A stretch of DNA of 34,692 nt from an uncultured Demequina sp. (GCA_937925595.1 CALALQ010000224.1:1-34692), one strand, 5' to 3'. Positions 7,263 through 14,773 are shown, counted from the stretch's first letter. The notes: generated from the letters alone by a model not told the origin. Program-made: numbers and translations.

Positions 7263-8435
7263 GTGGCGGTAGCTACGGGTCCTGGCGGAGGTGTGTCAAG
7301 ACGCAATGTCTTGGTGGGAGGGGCCATAGGTGCCGCGAGTTTGGCGACACTTCCGTTGTTTTCTACCCCTGGTAAACAGCAAGATCCGTTGAGTTGCGTG
7401 GCTCCGGACCTGAGCGAGAGTGAGCGCAGGCTCATCATCTCGAACTGGCCGGAGTACATCGACGCTGATGAGGACGACTACGAGTCCACGCAGACGCTGT
7501 TTGCCAACGAATACGACATCGACGTCACGTACGTCGCGGATGTCAACGACAACGTCGAGTTCTTCGCGAAGGTTCAGAATCAGCTGGGCAACTGCCAGCC
7601 GACCAAGCGAGACATGATGATGCTCACGGACTGGATGGCCGCGCGCATGATCAACATGGGCTGGATTCAGCCTCTGAACAAGGCGAACGTCCCGAACCTC
7701 GACAAGAACCTGATCTCGTCGCTGCGCGGTGTGGGATGGGATCCCAACCGCGAATACTCGGCGCCGTGGCAGGCGGGCTTCACGGGCATCGCGTACAACA
7801 AGTCGCTTGTTGGTGAAGTCAAGACCATCTCCGAGTTGCTGACCCGCCCTGACCTCAAGGGCAAGGTGACGGTGCTGTCCGAGATGCGCGACACCATGGG
7901 CCTGATCATGCTGAGCCAGGGCGCTGACCCGGCCAACTTCGATCAGAACCAGTGGGAGAACGCGATCGAGGAGCTCACCAGGGCCAAGCGTGATGGCCAG
8001 ATCCGCGCGTTCACCGGCAACGAGTACATCAATGACCTCGCCAACGGAAACATCGCGGCCTGCATCGCCTGGTCCGGCGACGTGGCGGCGGCGGACGACG
8101 AGAACCTCATCTTCCTGCCGCCGGACGACGGAATGATGGTCTGGGCAGACAACATGCTCATCCCCAACATGGCGAGCCACCAGCTCAACGCCGAGCGGTG
8201 GATCGACTGGTACTACAACCCGGAGATCGCAGCGCTGCTCGCTGCTTACGTCTGGTTCGTGTGCCCCGTCGAGGGCGCGCGGGAGGCGATGGAGGAGATC
8301 GACCCCGAACTGGTCGACAACCCCCTCATCTTCCCGACTGAGGAGTACCTAGCCAGCACCCATGCGTTCATGGCCCTTGAGGAAGGGCAGATGCGCGACT
8401 ACGAAGGAGATTTTGCCCATGTCATCAATGGCTAG
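7263..8435 (+). CDS. potD: Spermidine/putrescine ABC importer, substrate-binding protein (PotD/PotF type)
   Basis: The extracellular solute-binding component of a polyamine importer, 390 residues. The N-terminus is a twin-arginine signal (SRRNVLVGG, residues 12-20) with a short hydrophobic stretch to about 33. The mature part opens with IISNWPEYID (58-67), the ligand-pocket segment typical of PotD and PotF, and carries PWQAGFTGIAYNK mid-protein. A lipoprotein cysteine is not obvious: Cys45 is not in a good lipobox. The GTG at 7263 has GGGAGG (7251-7256) six bases upstream. It is the first gene of a potD-A-B-C operon and overlaps potA by 17 bases. Polyamine specificity comes from family resemblance and neighbours. 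Confidence 0.88.
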   Translation: MAVATGPGGGVSRRNVLVGGAIGAASLATLPLFSTPGKQQDPLSCVAPDLSESERRLIISNWPEYIDADEDDYESTQTLFANEYDIDVTYVADVNDNVEFFAKVQNQLGNCQPTKRDMMMLTDWMAARMINMGWIQPLNKANVPNLDKNLISSLRGVGWDPNREYSAPWQAGFTGIAYNKSLVGEVKTISELLTRPDLKGKVTVLSEMRDTMGLIMLSQGADPANFDQNQWENAIEELTRAKRDGQIRAFTGNEYINDLANGNIAACIAWSGDVAAADDENLIFLPPDDGMMVWADNMLIPNMASHQLNAERWIDWYYNPEIAALLAAYVWFVCPVEGAREAMEEIDPELVDNPLIFPTEEYLASTHAFMALEEGQMRDYEGDFAHVING

Positions 8436-9555
8436 CGACGCGCCCCGCGACCTCAAGCTGACGGCCCTCACCAAGACGTACCCCAACGGGTTCCAGGCGG
8501 TGAAGGCACTCGACCTGGTGGTGCCGGCTGGCTCGTTCTTCGCGCTGCTTGGCCCTTCTGGATGCGGCAAGACCACCACGCTGAGGATGGTCGCGGGACT
8601 CGAGGAGCCCACGAGCGGCACGATCGAGATCGGCAACCAGGAGATCACCTTCGACAAGCCGTACCGTCGGCCCGTCAACACGGTGTTCCAGAACTACGCG
8701 CTGTTCCCGCACCTGACGATCGCGGAGAACGTGGCATTCGGTCTGCGCCGTCGCGGCAACAAGAATCCGGGTCAGCAGGTCAAGGACATGCTCGAGCTCA
8801 CGGAGCTCACGGCGCAGGCAGAGAAGAAGCCTGGTCAGCTCTCCGGTGGTCAGCAGCAGCGTGTCGCACTCGCTCGCGCGCTCATCAACCGCCCAGAGGT
8901 GCTGCTGCTCGACGAGCCGCTCGGCGCCCTGGACCTCAAGCTCCGTCGCAGCATGCAGATTGAGCTCAAGCAGATCCAGAGCGAGGTGGGCATCACCTTC
9001 GTCCACGTGACCCACGACCAGGAGGAGGCCATGACCATGGCCGACACCGTCGCGGTCATGAACCAGGGTGTCATCGAGCAGATGGGTCCGCCCGCCGAGC
9101 TCTACGAGAACCCCAAGACCACATTCGTCGCCAACTTCCTTGGCCAGTCCAACCTCATCGCCGGCGAGATCGTCGGCCGCGAAGGCAAGATGGTCAAGGT
9201 CAACATGCACGGCACTGTGGTCTCGATCAACGAGGACCGCGCCCACGCCGACAGCGGCAAGGGCTGGGTGGGAATCCGCCCGGAGAAGGTGCTCATCGCA
9301 CCGGCCGGCGAGCCCATCGACGCTCCTGGCAACCACATGACCGGTGCCGTGGTCGTGGACTCGAGCTTCATGGGTGTCTCCACGCAGTACCTCGTGAAGA
9401 TGCCGTGGGGCCAGGACATCCTGTGCCACGAGCAGAACACGGGCAAGCGCGGCGTGCTTCGCCCTGGAACCGCCGTGGACGTCTCATGGCGACCGGAGTT
9501 CGCATTCCTCCTCGATGCCTCGCAAGACGTCGACGCGGGTCGCGAGGAGGACTGA
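8419..9555 (+). CDS. potA: Spermidine/putrescine ABC importer, ATP-binding protein
   Basis: The ATPase subunit that powers polyamine import, 378 residues from the ATG at 8419. This start is preferred because GAAGGAG at 8403-8409 is well placed before it. It has Walker A GPSGCGKTT (45-53), ABC signature LSGGQQQR (141-148) and Walker B VLLLDEP (161-167) followed by LGALD. After the H-loop the C-terminal third is a TOBE-type regulatory domain, as in PotA and other importer ATPases. It overlaps the end of the binding-protein gene, and the potB ribosome binding site lies in its last codons, so translation is coupled. Confidence 0.93.
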   Translation: MSSMASDAPRDLKLTALTKTYPNGFQAVKALDLVVPAGSFFALLGPSGCGKTTTLRMVAGLEEPTSGTIEIGNQEITFDKPYRRPVNTVFQNYALFPHLTIAENVAFGLRRRGNKNPGQQVKDMLELTELTAQAEKKPGQLSGGQQQRVALARALINRPEVLLLDEPLGALDLKLRRSMQIELKQIQSEVGITFVHVTHDQEEAMTMADTVAVMNQGVIEQMGPPAELYENPKTTFVANFLGQSNLIAGEIVGREGKMVKVNMHGTVVSINEDRAHADSGKGWVGIRPEKVLIAPAGEPIDAPGNHMTGAVVVDSSFMGVSTQYLVKMPWGQDILCHEQNTGKRGVLRPGTAVDVSWRPEFAFLLDASQDVDAGREED

Positions 9556-9556
9556 C

Positions 9557-10411
9557 GTGGCCCCCCTGTCCCGACGCCGCACCGGGTATCTGCTGATACT
9601 TCCGGCAGCGGTTTGGCTGCTGGCGTTCTTCGTCATCCCGTTCTACTCGCTGCTCGCGAGCTCGCTGTTCGACCCGAACGGCTCCACGCTCTCTGGCTAC
9701 GAGGTGACCTGGCGCTTCGCGAACTACGCCGATGTCCTCGGTGAGTACCTCCCGCTGCTGCTGAAGTCGCTGTGGTGGGCCCTGATCGCCACCTTCATCT
9801 GCCTCGTGCTCGGCTACATCCTGGCCTACGCGATTGCGTTCAAGGCGGGCCGCTGGAAGAACGTCATGCTCGTGCTCGTCATCGCACCGTTCTTCACGAG
9901 CTTCCTGCTCCGCACGCTCGCGTGGAAGCTGATCCTTGGCGACGACGGCTGGGTCGTCGATACGCTGCGGGCGCTGTACCTGCTGCCTCCGGACGGCAGG
10001 CTCCTTGCCACGCCGGTCGCGGTGGTTGCGGGCCTTGCCTACAACTTCCTGCCGTTCATGATCCTGCCGCTCTACACGAGCCTCGAGAAGATCGACACTC
10101 GCCTCCACGAGGCCTCGAGCGACCTGTACGCGAACCCCGTCAAGACCTTCTTCAAGGTGACGTGGCCGCTGTCGCTTCCCGGCGTCGTTGGCGGCACGCT
10201 GCTGACCTTCATCCCGGCGAGCGGCGACTACATCAACGCCGAACTGCTAGGTGGCGCCAACGATCAGATGATCGGCAACGTCATACAGACTCTGTTCACC
10301 ACAACGAGTGACTACGCCCGTGCTGGCGCGCTGTCAATTCTGATGATGGCGATCATCGTGGTGATGGTCATGTTCTATGTCCGCAAGGCGGGAACGGAGG
10401 AACTGCTGTGA
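9557..10411 (+). CDS. potB: Spermidine/putrescine ABC importer, permease subunit 1
   Basis: An inner-membrane permease of 284 residues with about six membrane segments. The EAA loop region, including EASSDLYANPVKTFFKVTWPLSLPG, docks the ATPase in the PotB/PotH family. The GTG at 9557 is used because GAGGAGG (9544-9550) precedes it at the right distance and it starts one base after the potA stop. An upstream in-frame ATG at 9515 would overlap potA and lacks a good ribosome binding site. It pairs with the next gene to form the translocation channel, and its stop overlaps the next start. Confidence 0.9.
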   Translation: MAPLSRRRTGYLLILPAAVWLLAFFVIPFYSLLASSLFDPNGSTLSGYEVTWRFANYADVLGEYLPLLLKSLWWALIATFICLVLGYILAYAIAFKAGRWKNVMLVLVIAPFFTSFLLRTLAWKLILGDDGWVVDTLRALYLLPPDGRLLATPVAVVAGLAYNFLPFMILPLYTSLEKIDTRLHEASSDLYANPVKTFFKVTWPLSLPGVVGGTLLTFIPASGDYINAELLGGANDQMIGNVIQTLFTTTSDYARAGALSILMMAIIVVMVMFYVRKAGTEELL

Positions 10412-11229
10412 TCGCGCGAATCGGCAGGGCACTGCGCAGCAAGGTCACCTTGCTGCTGGGTGTGCTCGTCATCCTCTACATGTACATCCCGAACATGATC
10501 GTGGCGCTGATGTCGTTCAACGACGCCTCGTCCAACCGCAACCTGTACAAGTTCCAGGCCTTCACGTGGGACAACTGGACCAACATGTGCGCTCCTGACG
10601 GCATGTGTGAGTCCGTGGTCACGAGCGTTAAGATCGCGTTCTTGACGACCATCGTTGCCACCGCAATCGGCACGGCCGCGGCGTTCGGTCTGGTGCGTCA
10701 CCGCTTCACGGGTCGCACCACGATGAACCTCATCCTGTTCCTGCCCATGGCCACCCCCGAGATCGTGATGGGCTCCTCGCTCCTCGCGCTCTTCGTGGCC
10801 GCCGGTCAGGGCGGAAACCTGGGCTTCGTGACGATCCTCATCGCGCACATCATGTTCTGCATCTCGTTCGTGGTTGTCACGGTCAAGTCCCGCCTCGCGG
10901 GCCTCGACTCGAACCTCGAGCAGGCGGCAATGGACCTGTACGCGACGGAGGCTCAGACGTTCCGCAAGGTGACGCTTCCGCTCGTGTTCCCGGGCATCCT
11001 CGCCGCGGCGCTGCTGAGCTTCTCCCTGTCCTTCGACGACTTCATCATCACGAACCTCAACGCCGGTCAGACGGTGACGTTCCCGATGTACGTCTGGGGT
11101 GCCGCGCAGCGCGCCCTTCCGATGGAAGTCAACGTCGTCGGAACGCTCATGTTCATCATCGCCCTGGCCCTCGTGATCATCGGCGAGGTCGGCTCGCGCA
11201 AGCGCCGCAAGATGCTCGCGGCGAGGTAG
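10408..11229 (+). CDS. potC: Spermidine/putrescine ABC importer, permease subunit 2
   Basis: The second permease of the importer, 273 residues with about six membrane segments. It has the EAA loop segment LEQAAMDLYATEAQTFRKVTLPLVFPGI and the PotC-like phrase SFSLSFDDFIITN near the C-terminus. The GTG at 10408 overlaps the potB stop (GTGA), with GGAGG a few bases upstream. It is the last gene of the operon. A 12-bp hairpin follows 34 bases after the stop, then the third long palindromic element. Confidence 0.92.
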   Translation: MIARIGRALRSKVTLLLGVLVILYMYIPNMIVALMSFNDASSNRNLYKFQAFTWDNWTNMCAPDGMCESVVTSVKIAFLTTIVATAIGTAAAFGLVRHRFTGRTTMNLILFLPMATPEIVMGSSLLALFVAAGQGGNLGFVTILIAHIMFCISFVVVTVKSRLAGLDSNLEQAAMDLYATEAQTFRKVTLPLVFPGILAAALLSFSLSFDDFIITNLNAGQTVTFPMYVWGAAQRALPMEVNVVGTLMFIIALALVIIGEVGSRKRRKMLAAR

Positions 11230-11263
11230 GCCAGACACAGGCGAGACTTCGCACACAGCTGAC

Positions 11264-11301
11264 GACAGCGTCGGGCGGTCACCACGACCCCCGACGCTGT
11301 C
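11264..11301. terminator. Hairpin of paired 11-mer repeats after potC
   Basis: GACAGCGTCGGG (11264-11275) and CCCGACGCTGTC (11290-11301) form a perfect 12-bp stem. After one bulged base, GGTC/GACC adds four pairs around a five-base loop. The left arm is an exact copy of the 11-mer (11266-11276) and the right arm matches ten of eleven positions. There is no T-run, which is common for terminators in high-G+C actinobacteria. It could act in both directions at this convergent junction. Confidence 0.6.
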
Positions 11302-11311
11302 TCGCGTTAGG

Positions 11312-11414
11312 GACGCTCCGCACGGATGGTGTGACTGAAGTGACGAATGGGGACGGCAAAGCCCAGTTGGGCGTCACATCAGTCTCACGCGTCACAGCGC
11401 CCGTGCGGAGCGTT
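11312..11414. repeat. Long palindromic element, copy 3 (REPIN/MITE-like)
   Basis: The terminal arms ACGCTCCGCACGG (11313-11325) and CCGTGCGGAGCGT (11401-11413) are perfect 13-bp inverted repeats. GTGAC doublets follow the left arm (11331-11344) and GTCAC repeats precede the right arm (11373-11395). The left half resembles copy 1 beyond the arms, including GACGNATGGGG. It lies between the 3' ends of potC and the aminotransferase gene. Confidence 0.8.
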
Positions 11415-11477
11415 CCGTGCCGCGCCGGGGGTTGCGCGCCGCACGGTTGCGTACGCCTTTGCTTGGCGCGGCAGACG

Positions 11478-11488
11478 GCCCGACGCTG
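11478..11488 (-). repeat. 11-mer repeat, exact copy near the aminotransferase stop
   Basis: GCCCGACGCTG followed by TCGCGAGTTA. The same motif plus a similar tail (TCTCGCGTTA) occurs at 11290-11309, so the repeat unit here extends to about 20 bases. Confidence 0.6.
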
Positions 11489-11512
11489 TCGCGAGTTAAG
11501 CGGCAGTGCTCG

Positions 11513-12895
11513 CTAGAGCATTGCTCCAGCATTGGTGAGCACCTCGCGCAGGATCGAGCCGATCTCGTCGAACTCTGCCTGGCCGATGATGAGCGGCGGC
11601 GAGAGCTGGATGACCGGGTCGCCACGGTCGTCGGCGCGGCAGTACAGGCCGGCCTCCCACAGCGCGCCGGAGAGGTAGCCGTAGAGAACGCGCTCGCACT
11701 CTTCGGGCGTGAGCGTCTCGCGGGTGGCCTTGTCACGCACCAGTTCGATGCCGTAGAAGTAGCCGGCGCCGCGCACGTCGCCAACGATGGGCAGATCCTT
11801 GAGGCCTGACAGCACGTCGAAGAACGCCGCCTCATTGCTGCGCACGTGGGGGAGCAGTCCCTCGTTTTCGATAACGTCGAGGTTCGCGAGTGCCACTGCG
11901 GCCGCAACCGGGTGGCCGCCCCACGTGTAGCCGTGCGCGAACATCTGGCCGGGCTGCATGAACGGCTCGGCGACGCGGTCGGAGACCAGCATGGCTCCCA
12001 TGGGCGCGTAGCCGGAGGTGAGGCCCTTCGCGGACGTGATGATGTCCGGCACATAGCCGTAGCGGGTGGAGCCGAACAGCTCGCCAAGGCGACCGTAGGC
12101 GCAGATGACCTCGTCACTCACGAGCAGCACGTCGAGCTCGGTGCAGATTTCGCGCACGCGCTGCCAGTAGCCGGGCGGCGGCGGGAAGCAGCCGCCAGCG
12201 TTCTGCACGGGCTCGAGGAAGACCGCGGCGACCGTGTCCGGTCCCTCGGCCTCGATCGCGAGGCGGATCTGCTCCGCGGCCCACAGGCCGAACGCTTCGG
12301 GGTCGGAGCCGTCGAGCGCTCCGGCCGTGATCTCGGAGGCGCGGTACAGGTTGGTGTTGGGCACGCGGAACGTCGAGGGGACCAGCGGCTCGAACTGCTG
12401 CTTGAGCACTGGCAGTCCCGTGATGGACAGTGCGCCCTGCGTGGTGCCGTGGTAAGCGACGGCGCGGGAGATCACCTTGTGCTTTCCGGGCTTGCCGGTG
12501 ATCTTGTAATAGTTCTTGGCGAGCTTCCATGCTGACTCGACGGCCTCGGAGCCGCCGGTGGTGAAGAACACGCGGTTGATGTCTCCTGGTGCCGCGGCGG
12601 CGAGGCGCTCGGCGAGCTCGATCGCGCGCGGGTGCGCATAGGACCAGATGGGGTGGTAGGCGAGTTCGCGCGCCTGGGCGGCGGCAGCGTCGGCCAGTTC
12701 GGTGCGGCCGTGGCCCACCTGGTTGACGTACAGGCCGGAGAGGCCGTCGAGGTAGCGCCTTCCTGCCTCGTCGTAGATGTAGGCGCCCTCGCCGCGCACG
12801 ATGACGGGCACGTCCTTCTGGGCCCAGCGAGCGTGCTCGGTGAAGTGCATCCAGAGGTGGTTGCGGGCGGCGTTCTGCAGACCGTTGCTGTCCAC
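11513..12895 (-). CDS. Class III aminotransferase, probably polyamine (putrescine) transaminase
   Basis: A PLP-dependent class III aminotransferase of 460 residues. It shows the PLP-phosphate and aspartate region LLVSDEVICAYGRLG (Asp261) and the Schiff-base lysine in SAKGLTSGYAPMGAM (Lys290). Similarity in layout and the adjacent polyamine importer suggest a SpuC-like putrescine:pyruvate aminotransferase. Beta-alanine:pyruvate or other omega-amine transaminases are alternatives. The GTG start at 12895 gives a normal N-terminus (NHLWMHFTEH), but the ribosome binding site is weak. It converges with the importer operon. A palindrome 24-40 bases upstream may be an operator. Confidence 0.85.
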   Translation of the reverse strand: MDSNGLQNAARNHLWMHFTEHARWAQKDVPVIVRGEGAYIYDEAGRRYLDGLSGLYVNQVGHGRTELADAAAAQARELAYHPIWSYAHPRAIELAERLAAAAPGDINRVFFTTGGSEAVESAWKLAKNYYKITGKPGKHKVISRAVAYHGTTQGALSITGLPVLKQQFEPLVPSTFRVPNTNLYRASEITAGALDGSDPEAFGLWAAEQIRLAIEAEGPDTVAAVFLEPVQNAGGCFPPPPGYWQRVREICTELDVLLVSDEVICAYGRLGELFGSTRYGYVPDIITSAKGLTSGYAPMGAMLVSDRVAEPFMQPGQMFAHGYTWGGHPVAAAVALANLDVIENEGLLPHVRSNEAAFFDVLSGLKDLPIVGDVRGAGYFYGIELVRDKATRETLTPEECERVLYGYLSGALWEAGLYCRADDRGDPVIQLSPPLIIGQAEFDEIGSILREVLTNAGAML

Positions 12896-12918
12896 GGTAT
12901 CTATCCAACTTTCGCGAC

Positions 12919-12935
12919 GGCACCGCCGTGGTGCC
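12919..12935. promoter_or_regulatory. Palindrome upstream of the aminotransferase gene
   Basis: GGCACC (12919-12924) and GGTGCC (12930-12935) form a perfect inverted repeat around GCCGT. The site lies just upstream of the GTG at 12895, where an operator or leader hairpin would be expected. The regulator is unknown. Confidence 0.35.
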
Positions 12936-13021
12936 TGTCATAACTTGAGTTCTACCCCACTAGTGTCCTGGACGCGGGGGCTAACGAGGAAATGCGACGC
13001 GGCGGCGGGCCAGCAGCCGTG

Positions 13022-14266
13022 TCACGCGAGGGCTGCCGCGAGATCCCCGCGCGGTTCCACAACCACAGTCTCAAGCCCTTGCCATGCCGCCGCAGTGGCG
13101 AGTTCTTCTCGCAGCGCGGAGGCGACCGCAGTGTCGGGCCGACGTCGCGCGCCCGGTGCCGTGCCGGGCTCTCGCCACGCCGCGAGCACCACGAGCGCCT
13201 TGTTCTTGCGGTCCGCCTTGAGGTCCACGCGAGCGACGATCTGGTCGCCAAGCAGGAACGGCAGGCAGTAATACCCGTAGTGGCGTTTGGGCGCGGGCGT
13301 GTAGATCTCGATGCGGTAGTCGACGGCGAACATCCGTTCAAGGCGCGGCCGGAACCAGCACACGGGATCGAAGGGACTGAGGAGGGCCGACGCTGTGGCC
13401 CGGCCAGGATCCGCCGCTCCCGTCGCGAGCAGCGTGGGTTCGCTCCAGCCCTCGACGCTCACCCATTGGGCAAGGCCGCGCTCGACCGCGGACTCGGCAA
13501 ACGGCGGCAGCTCACTCGCGGTGAGTGACTTGGGAGCGAGCAGGCGGAAGTGGTCCGCGATGTCGCGCAGCGTGCCCACTCCCACCGAGCCAATGGCGTG
13601 GTCGAAGAACAGTTGGCGCCCCTCCGTGAGAGTCAGCGCCGGGGCGTGCGCGGCTGCCTCGCCCCATGCGCGCTCCGTGGAATCGTAGGTGCGCGTGAAG
13701 TTGCGGCCGCGCGAGCCCGCGACGTCACCCACTAAGAAGAGGTACTCGAGCGCGAGCTTGACGTGGCTGTAGTCCCACCATGTGCCCTTGGGTCGCTGGC
13801 GAGGGGACAGGTGCTCGAGATCGCCCGCAGTCACGGGCCCGCGCTCATTGACGGCGGCGAGCACGTCCTCGATCAGCCCTGGCGACTCGGCCCTCAGCCG
13901 CTCTCGAGTCGCCTTCGCCCAGCGGCCGTCTTTGGTCATGCGAGGTCGCATCGCGGGCAGCAGGCTCAGCGGCATCACCGCCGCCTCATGCCCCCAGTGT
14001 TCGAACCCGTGCGCGCCGTGACCATCCGGAGGTCCCCACAGGAACTCGTCGAGCGCCGCGGGGTCATACGCGCCGTATCGAGAGAACAGCGGCATGTAGT
14101 GCGCACGGGCGAACACGTTGACGGAGTCGAGCTGCAGCACGCCCTGCCTGTCCAAGTACTGCGCGAAGTCGGCCTCGCGCACGCGCCGCCTGGGCCTGCG
14201 CGTCGCAATCCCCTGCGCGTTCAAGAAGATGCGACGGGCCTCGGAGGCGGACAGATCAGCGCTCAT
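13022..14266 (-). CDS. Winged-helix DNA glycosylase of the YcaQ/AlkX (HTH_42) family
   Basis: A 414-residue protein of the HTH_42 family, which includes YcaQ (AlkX), a glycosylase that unhooks DNA interstrand crosslinks, and AlkZ, which protects the azinomycin producer. The catalytic QxD motif is visible as VLQLDSVNV (Gln45, Asp47). The C-terminal part keeps family phrases such as LSPFDPVCWFRPR and the aromatic stretch YGYYCLPFLLGD. The ATG at 14266 gives MSADLSASEARRIF, which matches the usual N-terminus; the frame is open further upstream into the tRNA-Thr gene, which cannot be coding. A housekeeping repair role is more likely than self-resistance, because no biosynthetic genes are nearby. 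Confidence 0.88.
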   Translation of the reverse strand: MSADLSASEARRIFLNAQGIATRRPRRRVREADFAQYLDRQGVLQLDSVNVFARAHYMPLFSRYGAYDPAALDEFLWGPPDGHGAHGFEHWGHEAAVMPLSLLPAMRPRMTKDGRWAKATRERLRAESPGLIEDVLAAVNERGPVTAGDLEHLSPRQRPKGTWWDYSHVKLALEYLFLVGDVAGSRGRNFTRTYDSTERAWGEAAAHAPALTLTEGRQLFFDHAIGSVGVGTLRDIADHFRLLAPKSLTASELPPFAESAVERGLAQWVSVEGWSEPTLLATGAADPGRATASALLSPFDPVCWFRPRLERMFAVDYRIEIYTPAPKRHYGYYCLPFLLGDQIVARVDLKADRKNKALVVLAAWREPGTAPGARRRPDTAVASALREELATAAAWQGLETVVVEPRGDLAAALA

Positions 14267-14319
14267 TCGGCCACCATAGCCGCGAGAACTGACAAGGCGA
14301 CGGGGCCGATTTCCTACGC

Positions 14320-14330
14320 CAGCGTCGGGC
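14320..14330 (+). repeat. 11-mer repeat, exact copy upstream of tRNA-Thr
   Basis: CAGCGTCGGGC lies immediately before the likely -10 hexamer of the tRNA-Thr promoter, within the spacer between -35 and -10. Confidence 0.65.
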
Positions 14331-14334
14331 CGTG

Positions 14335-14340
14335 TATCCT
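14335..14340 (+). promoter_or_regulatory. Putative -10 element for the tRNA-Thr/tRNA-Met/rpmG unit
   Basis: TATCCT lies ten bases before the first base of tRNA-Thr. The -35 is weak (TTCCTA at 14311-14316, 18-base spacer). Confidence 0.4.
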
Positions 14341-14350
14341 TGACCGGCTT

Positions 14351-14423
14351 GCCCCGATAGCTCAGTCGGCAGAGCGTCTCCATGGTAAGGAGAAGGTCCA
14401 GGGTTCGATTCCCTGTCGGGGCT
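14351..14423 (+). tRNA. tRNA-Thr (anticodon GGT)
   Basis: A 73-base cloverleaf. Acceptor GCCCCGA (14351-14357) pairs with TCGGGGC (14416-14422), with discriminator T14423. The D arm contains AGCTCAGTCGGCAGAGC. The anticodon stem TCTCC/GGAGA surrounds ATGGTAA with anticodon GGT at 14384-14386, and the T arm has GGTTCGATTCC. No CCA is encoded. It is followed 34 bases later by tRNA-Met. Confidence 0.96.
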
Positions 14424-14457
14424 CGGTTTGATGGTCGTTTGCGACCGTTTTTCCCCC

Positions 14458-14531
14458 GGCGGGGTAGCTCAGTCGGTTAGAGCACACGACTCATAATCGT
14501 GGGGTCGCGGGTTCGAGTCCCGCCCTCGCTA
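14458..14531 (+). tRNA. tRNA-Met, elongator type (anticodon CAT)
   Basis: A 74-base cloverleaf. The anticodon stem CACGA/TCGTG surrounds the loop CTCATAA, the same loop as known elongator methionine tRNAs. The acceptor GGCGGGG pairs with CCTCGCT through seven pairs, two of them G-U, so it lacks the C-A end mismatch of initiator tRNA. The T arm is GCGGG/CCCGC. No CCA is encoded. Confidence 0.93.
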
Positions 14532-14533
14532 CG

Positions 14534-14550
14534 GGGTGCAATCGGCACCC
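14534..14550 (+). other. Small hairpin after tRNA-Met
   Basis: GGGTGC (14534-14539) and GCACCC (14545-14550) form a 6-bp stem with a five-base loop three bases after the tRNA. It has no T-run. It may be a processing signal or a weak attenuator ahead of rpmG. Confidence 0.4.
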
Positions 14551-14598
14551 AACGCGCGCCCGGCGGTCGCGTGATCAACAAGGCTAGGAGCAATTCCC

Positions 14599-14763
14599 AT
14601 GGCAAAGAACGACATCCGTCCCAAGATCACGCTTGCGTGCGTTGACTGCAAGGACCGCAACTACATCACGCGCAAGAACCGCCGCAACAACCCCGACCGT
14701 GTGGAGCTCAACAAGTTCTGCCCCAAGTGCGGCAAGCACACGGCGCACCGCGAGACGCGCTGA
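14599..14763 (+). CDS. rpmG: 50S ribosomal protein L33
   Basis: A 54-residue ribosomal protein L33 of the zinc-ribbon type. It begins [17 protein letters not shown] and ends [16 protein letters not shown], with paired cysteines at 14/17 and 41/44 that bind zinc. The ATG at 14599 follows AGGAG (14586-14590) by eight bases. It is the zinc-containing (C+) form; many actinobacteria also have a zinc-free paralogue, which is not in this window. Position after tRNA-Thr and tRNA-Met and before the hadA/hadB-like genes matches the conserved actinobacterial order. A strong intrinsic terminator follows. Confidence 0.96.
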   Translation: MAKNDIRPKITLACVDCKDRNYITRKNRRNNPDRVELNKFCPKCGKHTAHRETR

Positions 14764-14773
14764 GTCTTTCTTC

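Noticed and set aside
3686..11414. The three palindromic elements as a CRISPR array
   Set aside because: They are kilobases apart, each is itself an inverted repeat, and there are no regular spacers or cas genes.
14267..14383. An upstream extension of the YcaQ-like gene
   Set aside because: It would run through the tRNA-Thr gene and its promoter. The ATG at 14266 gives the normal family N-terminus.
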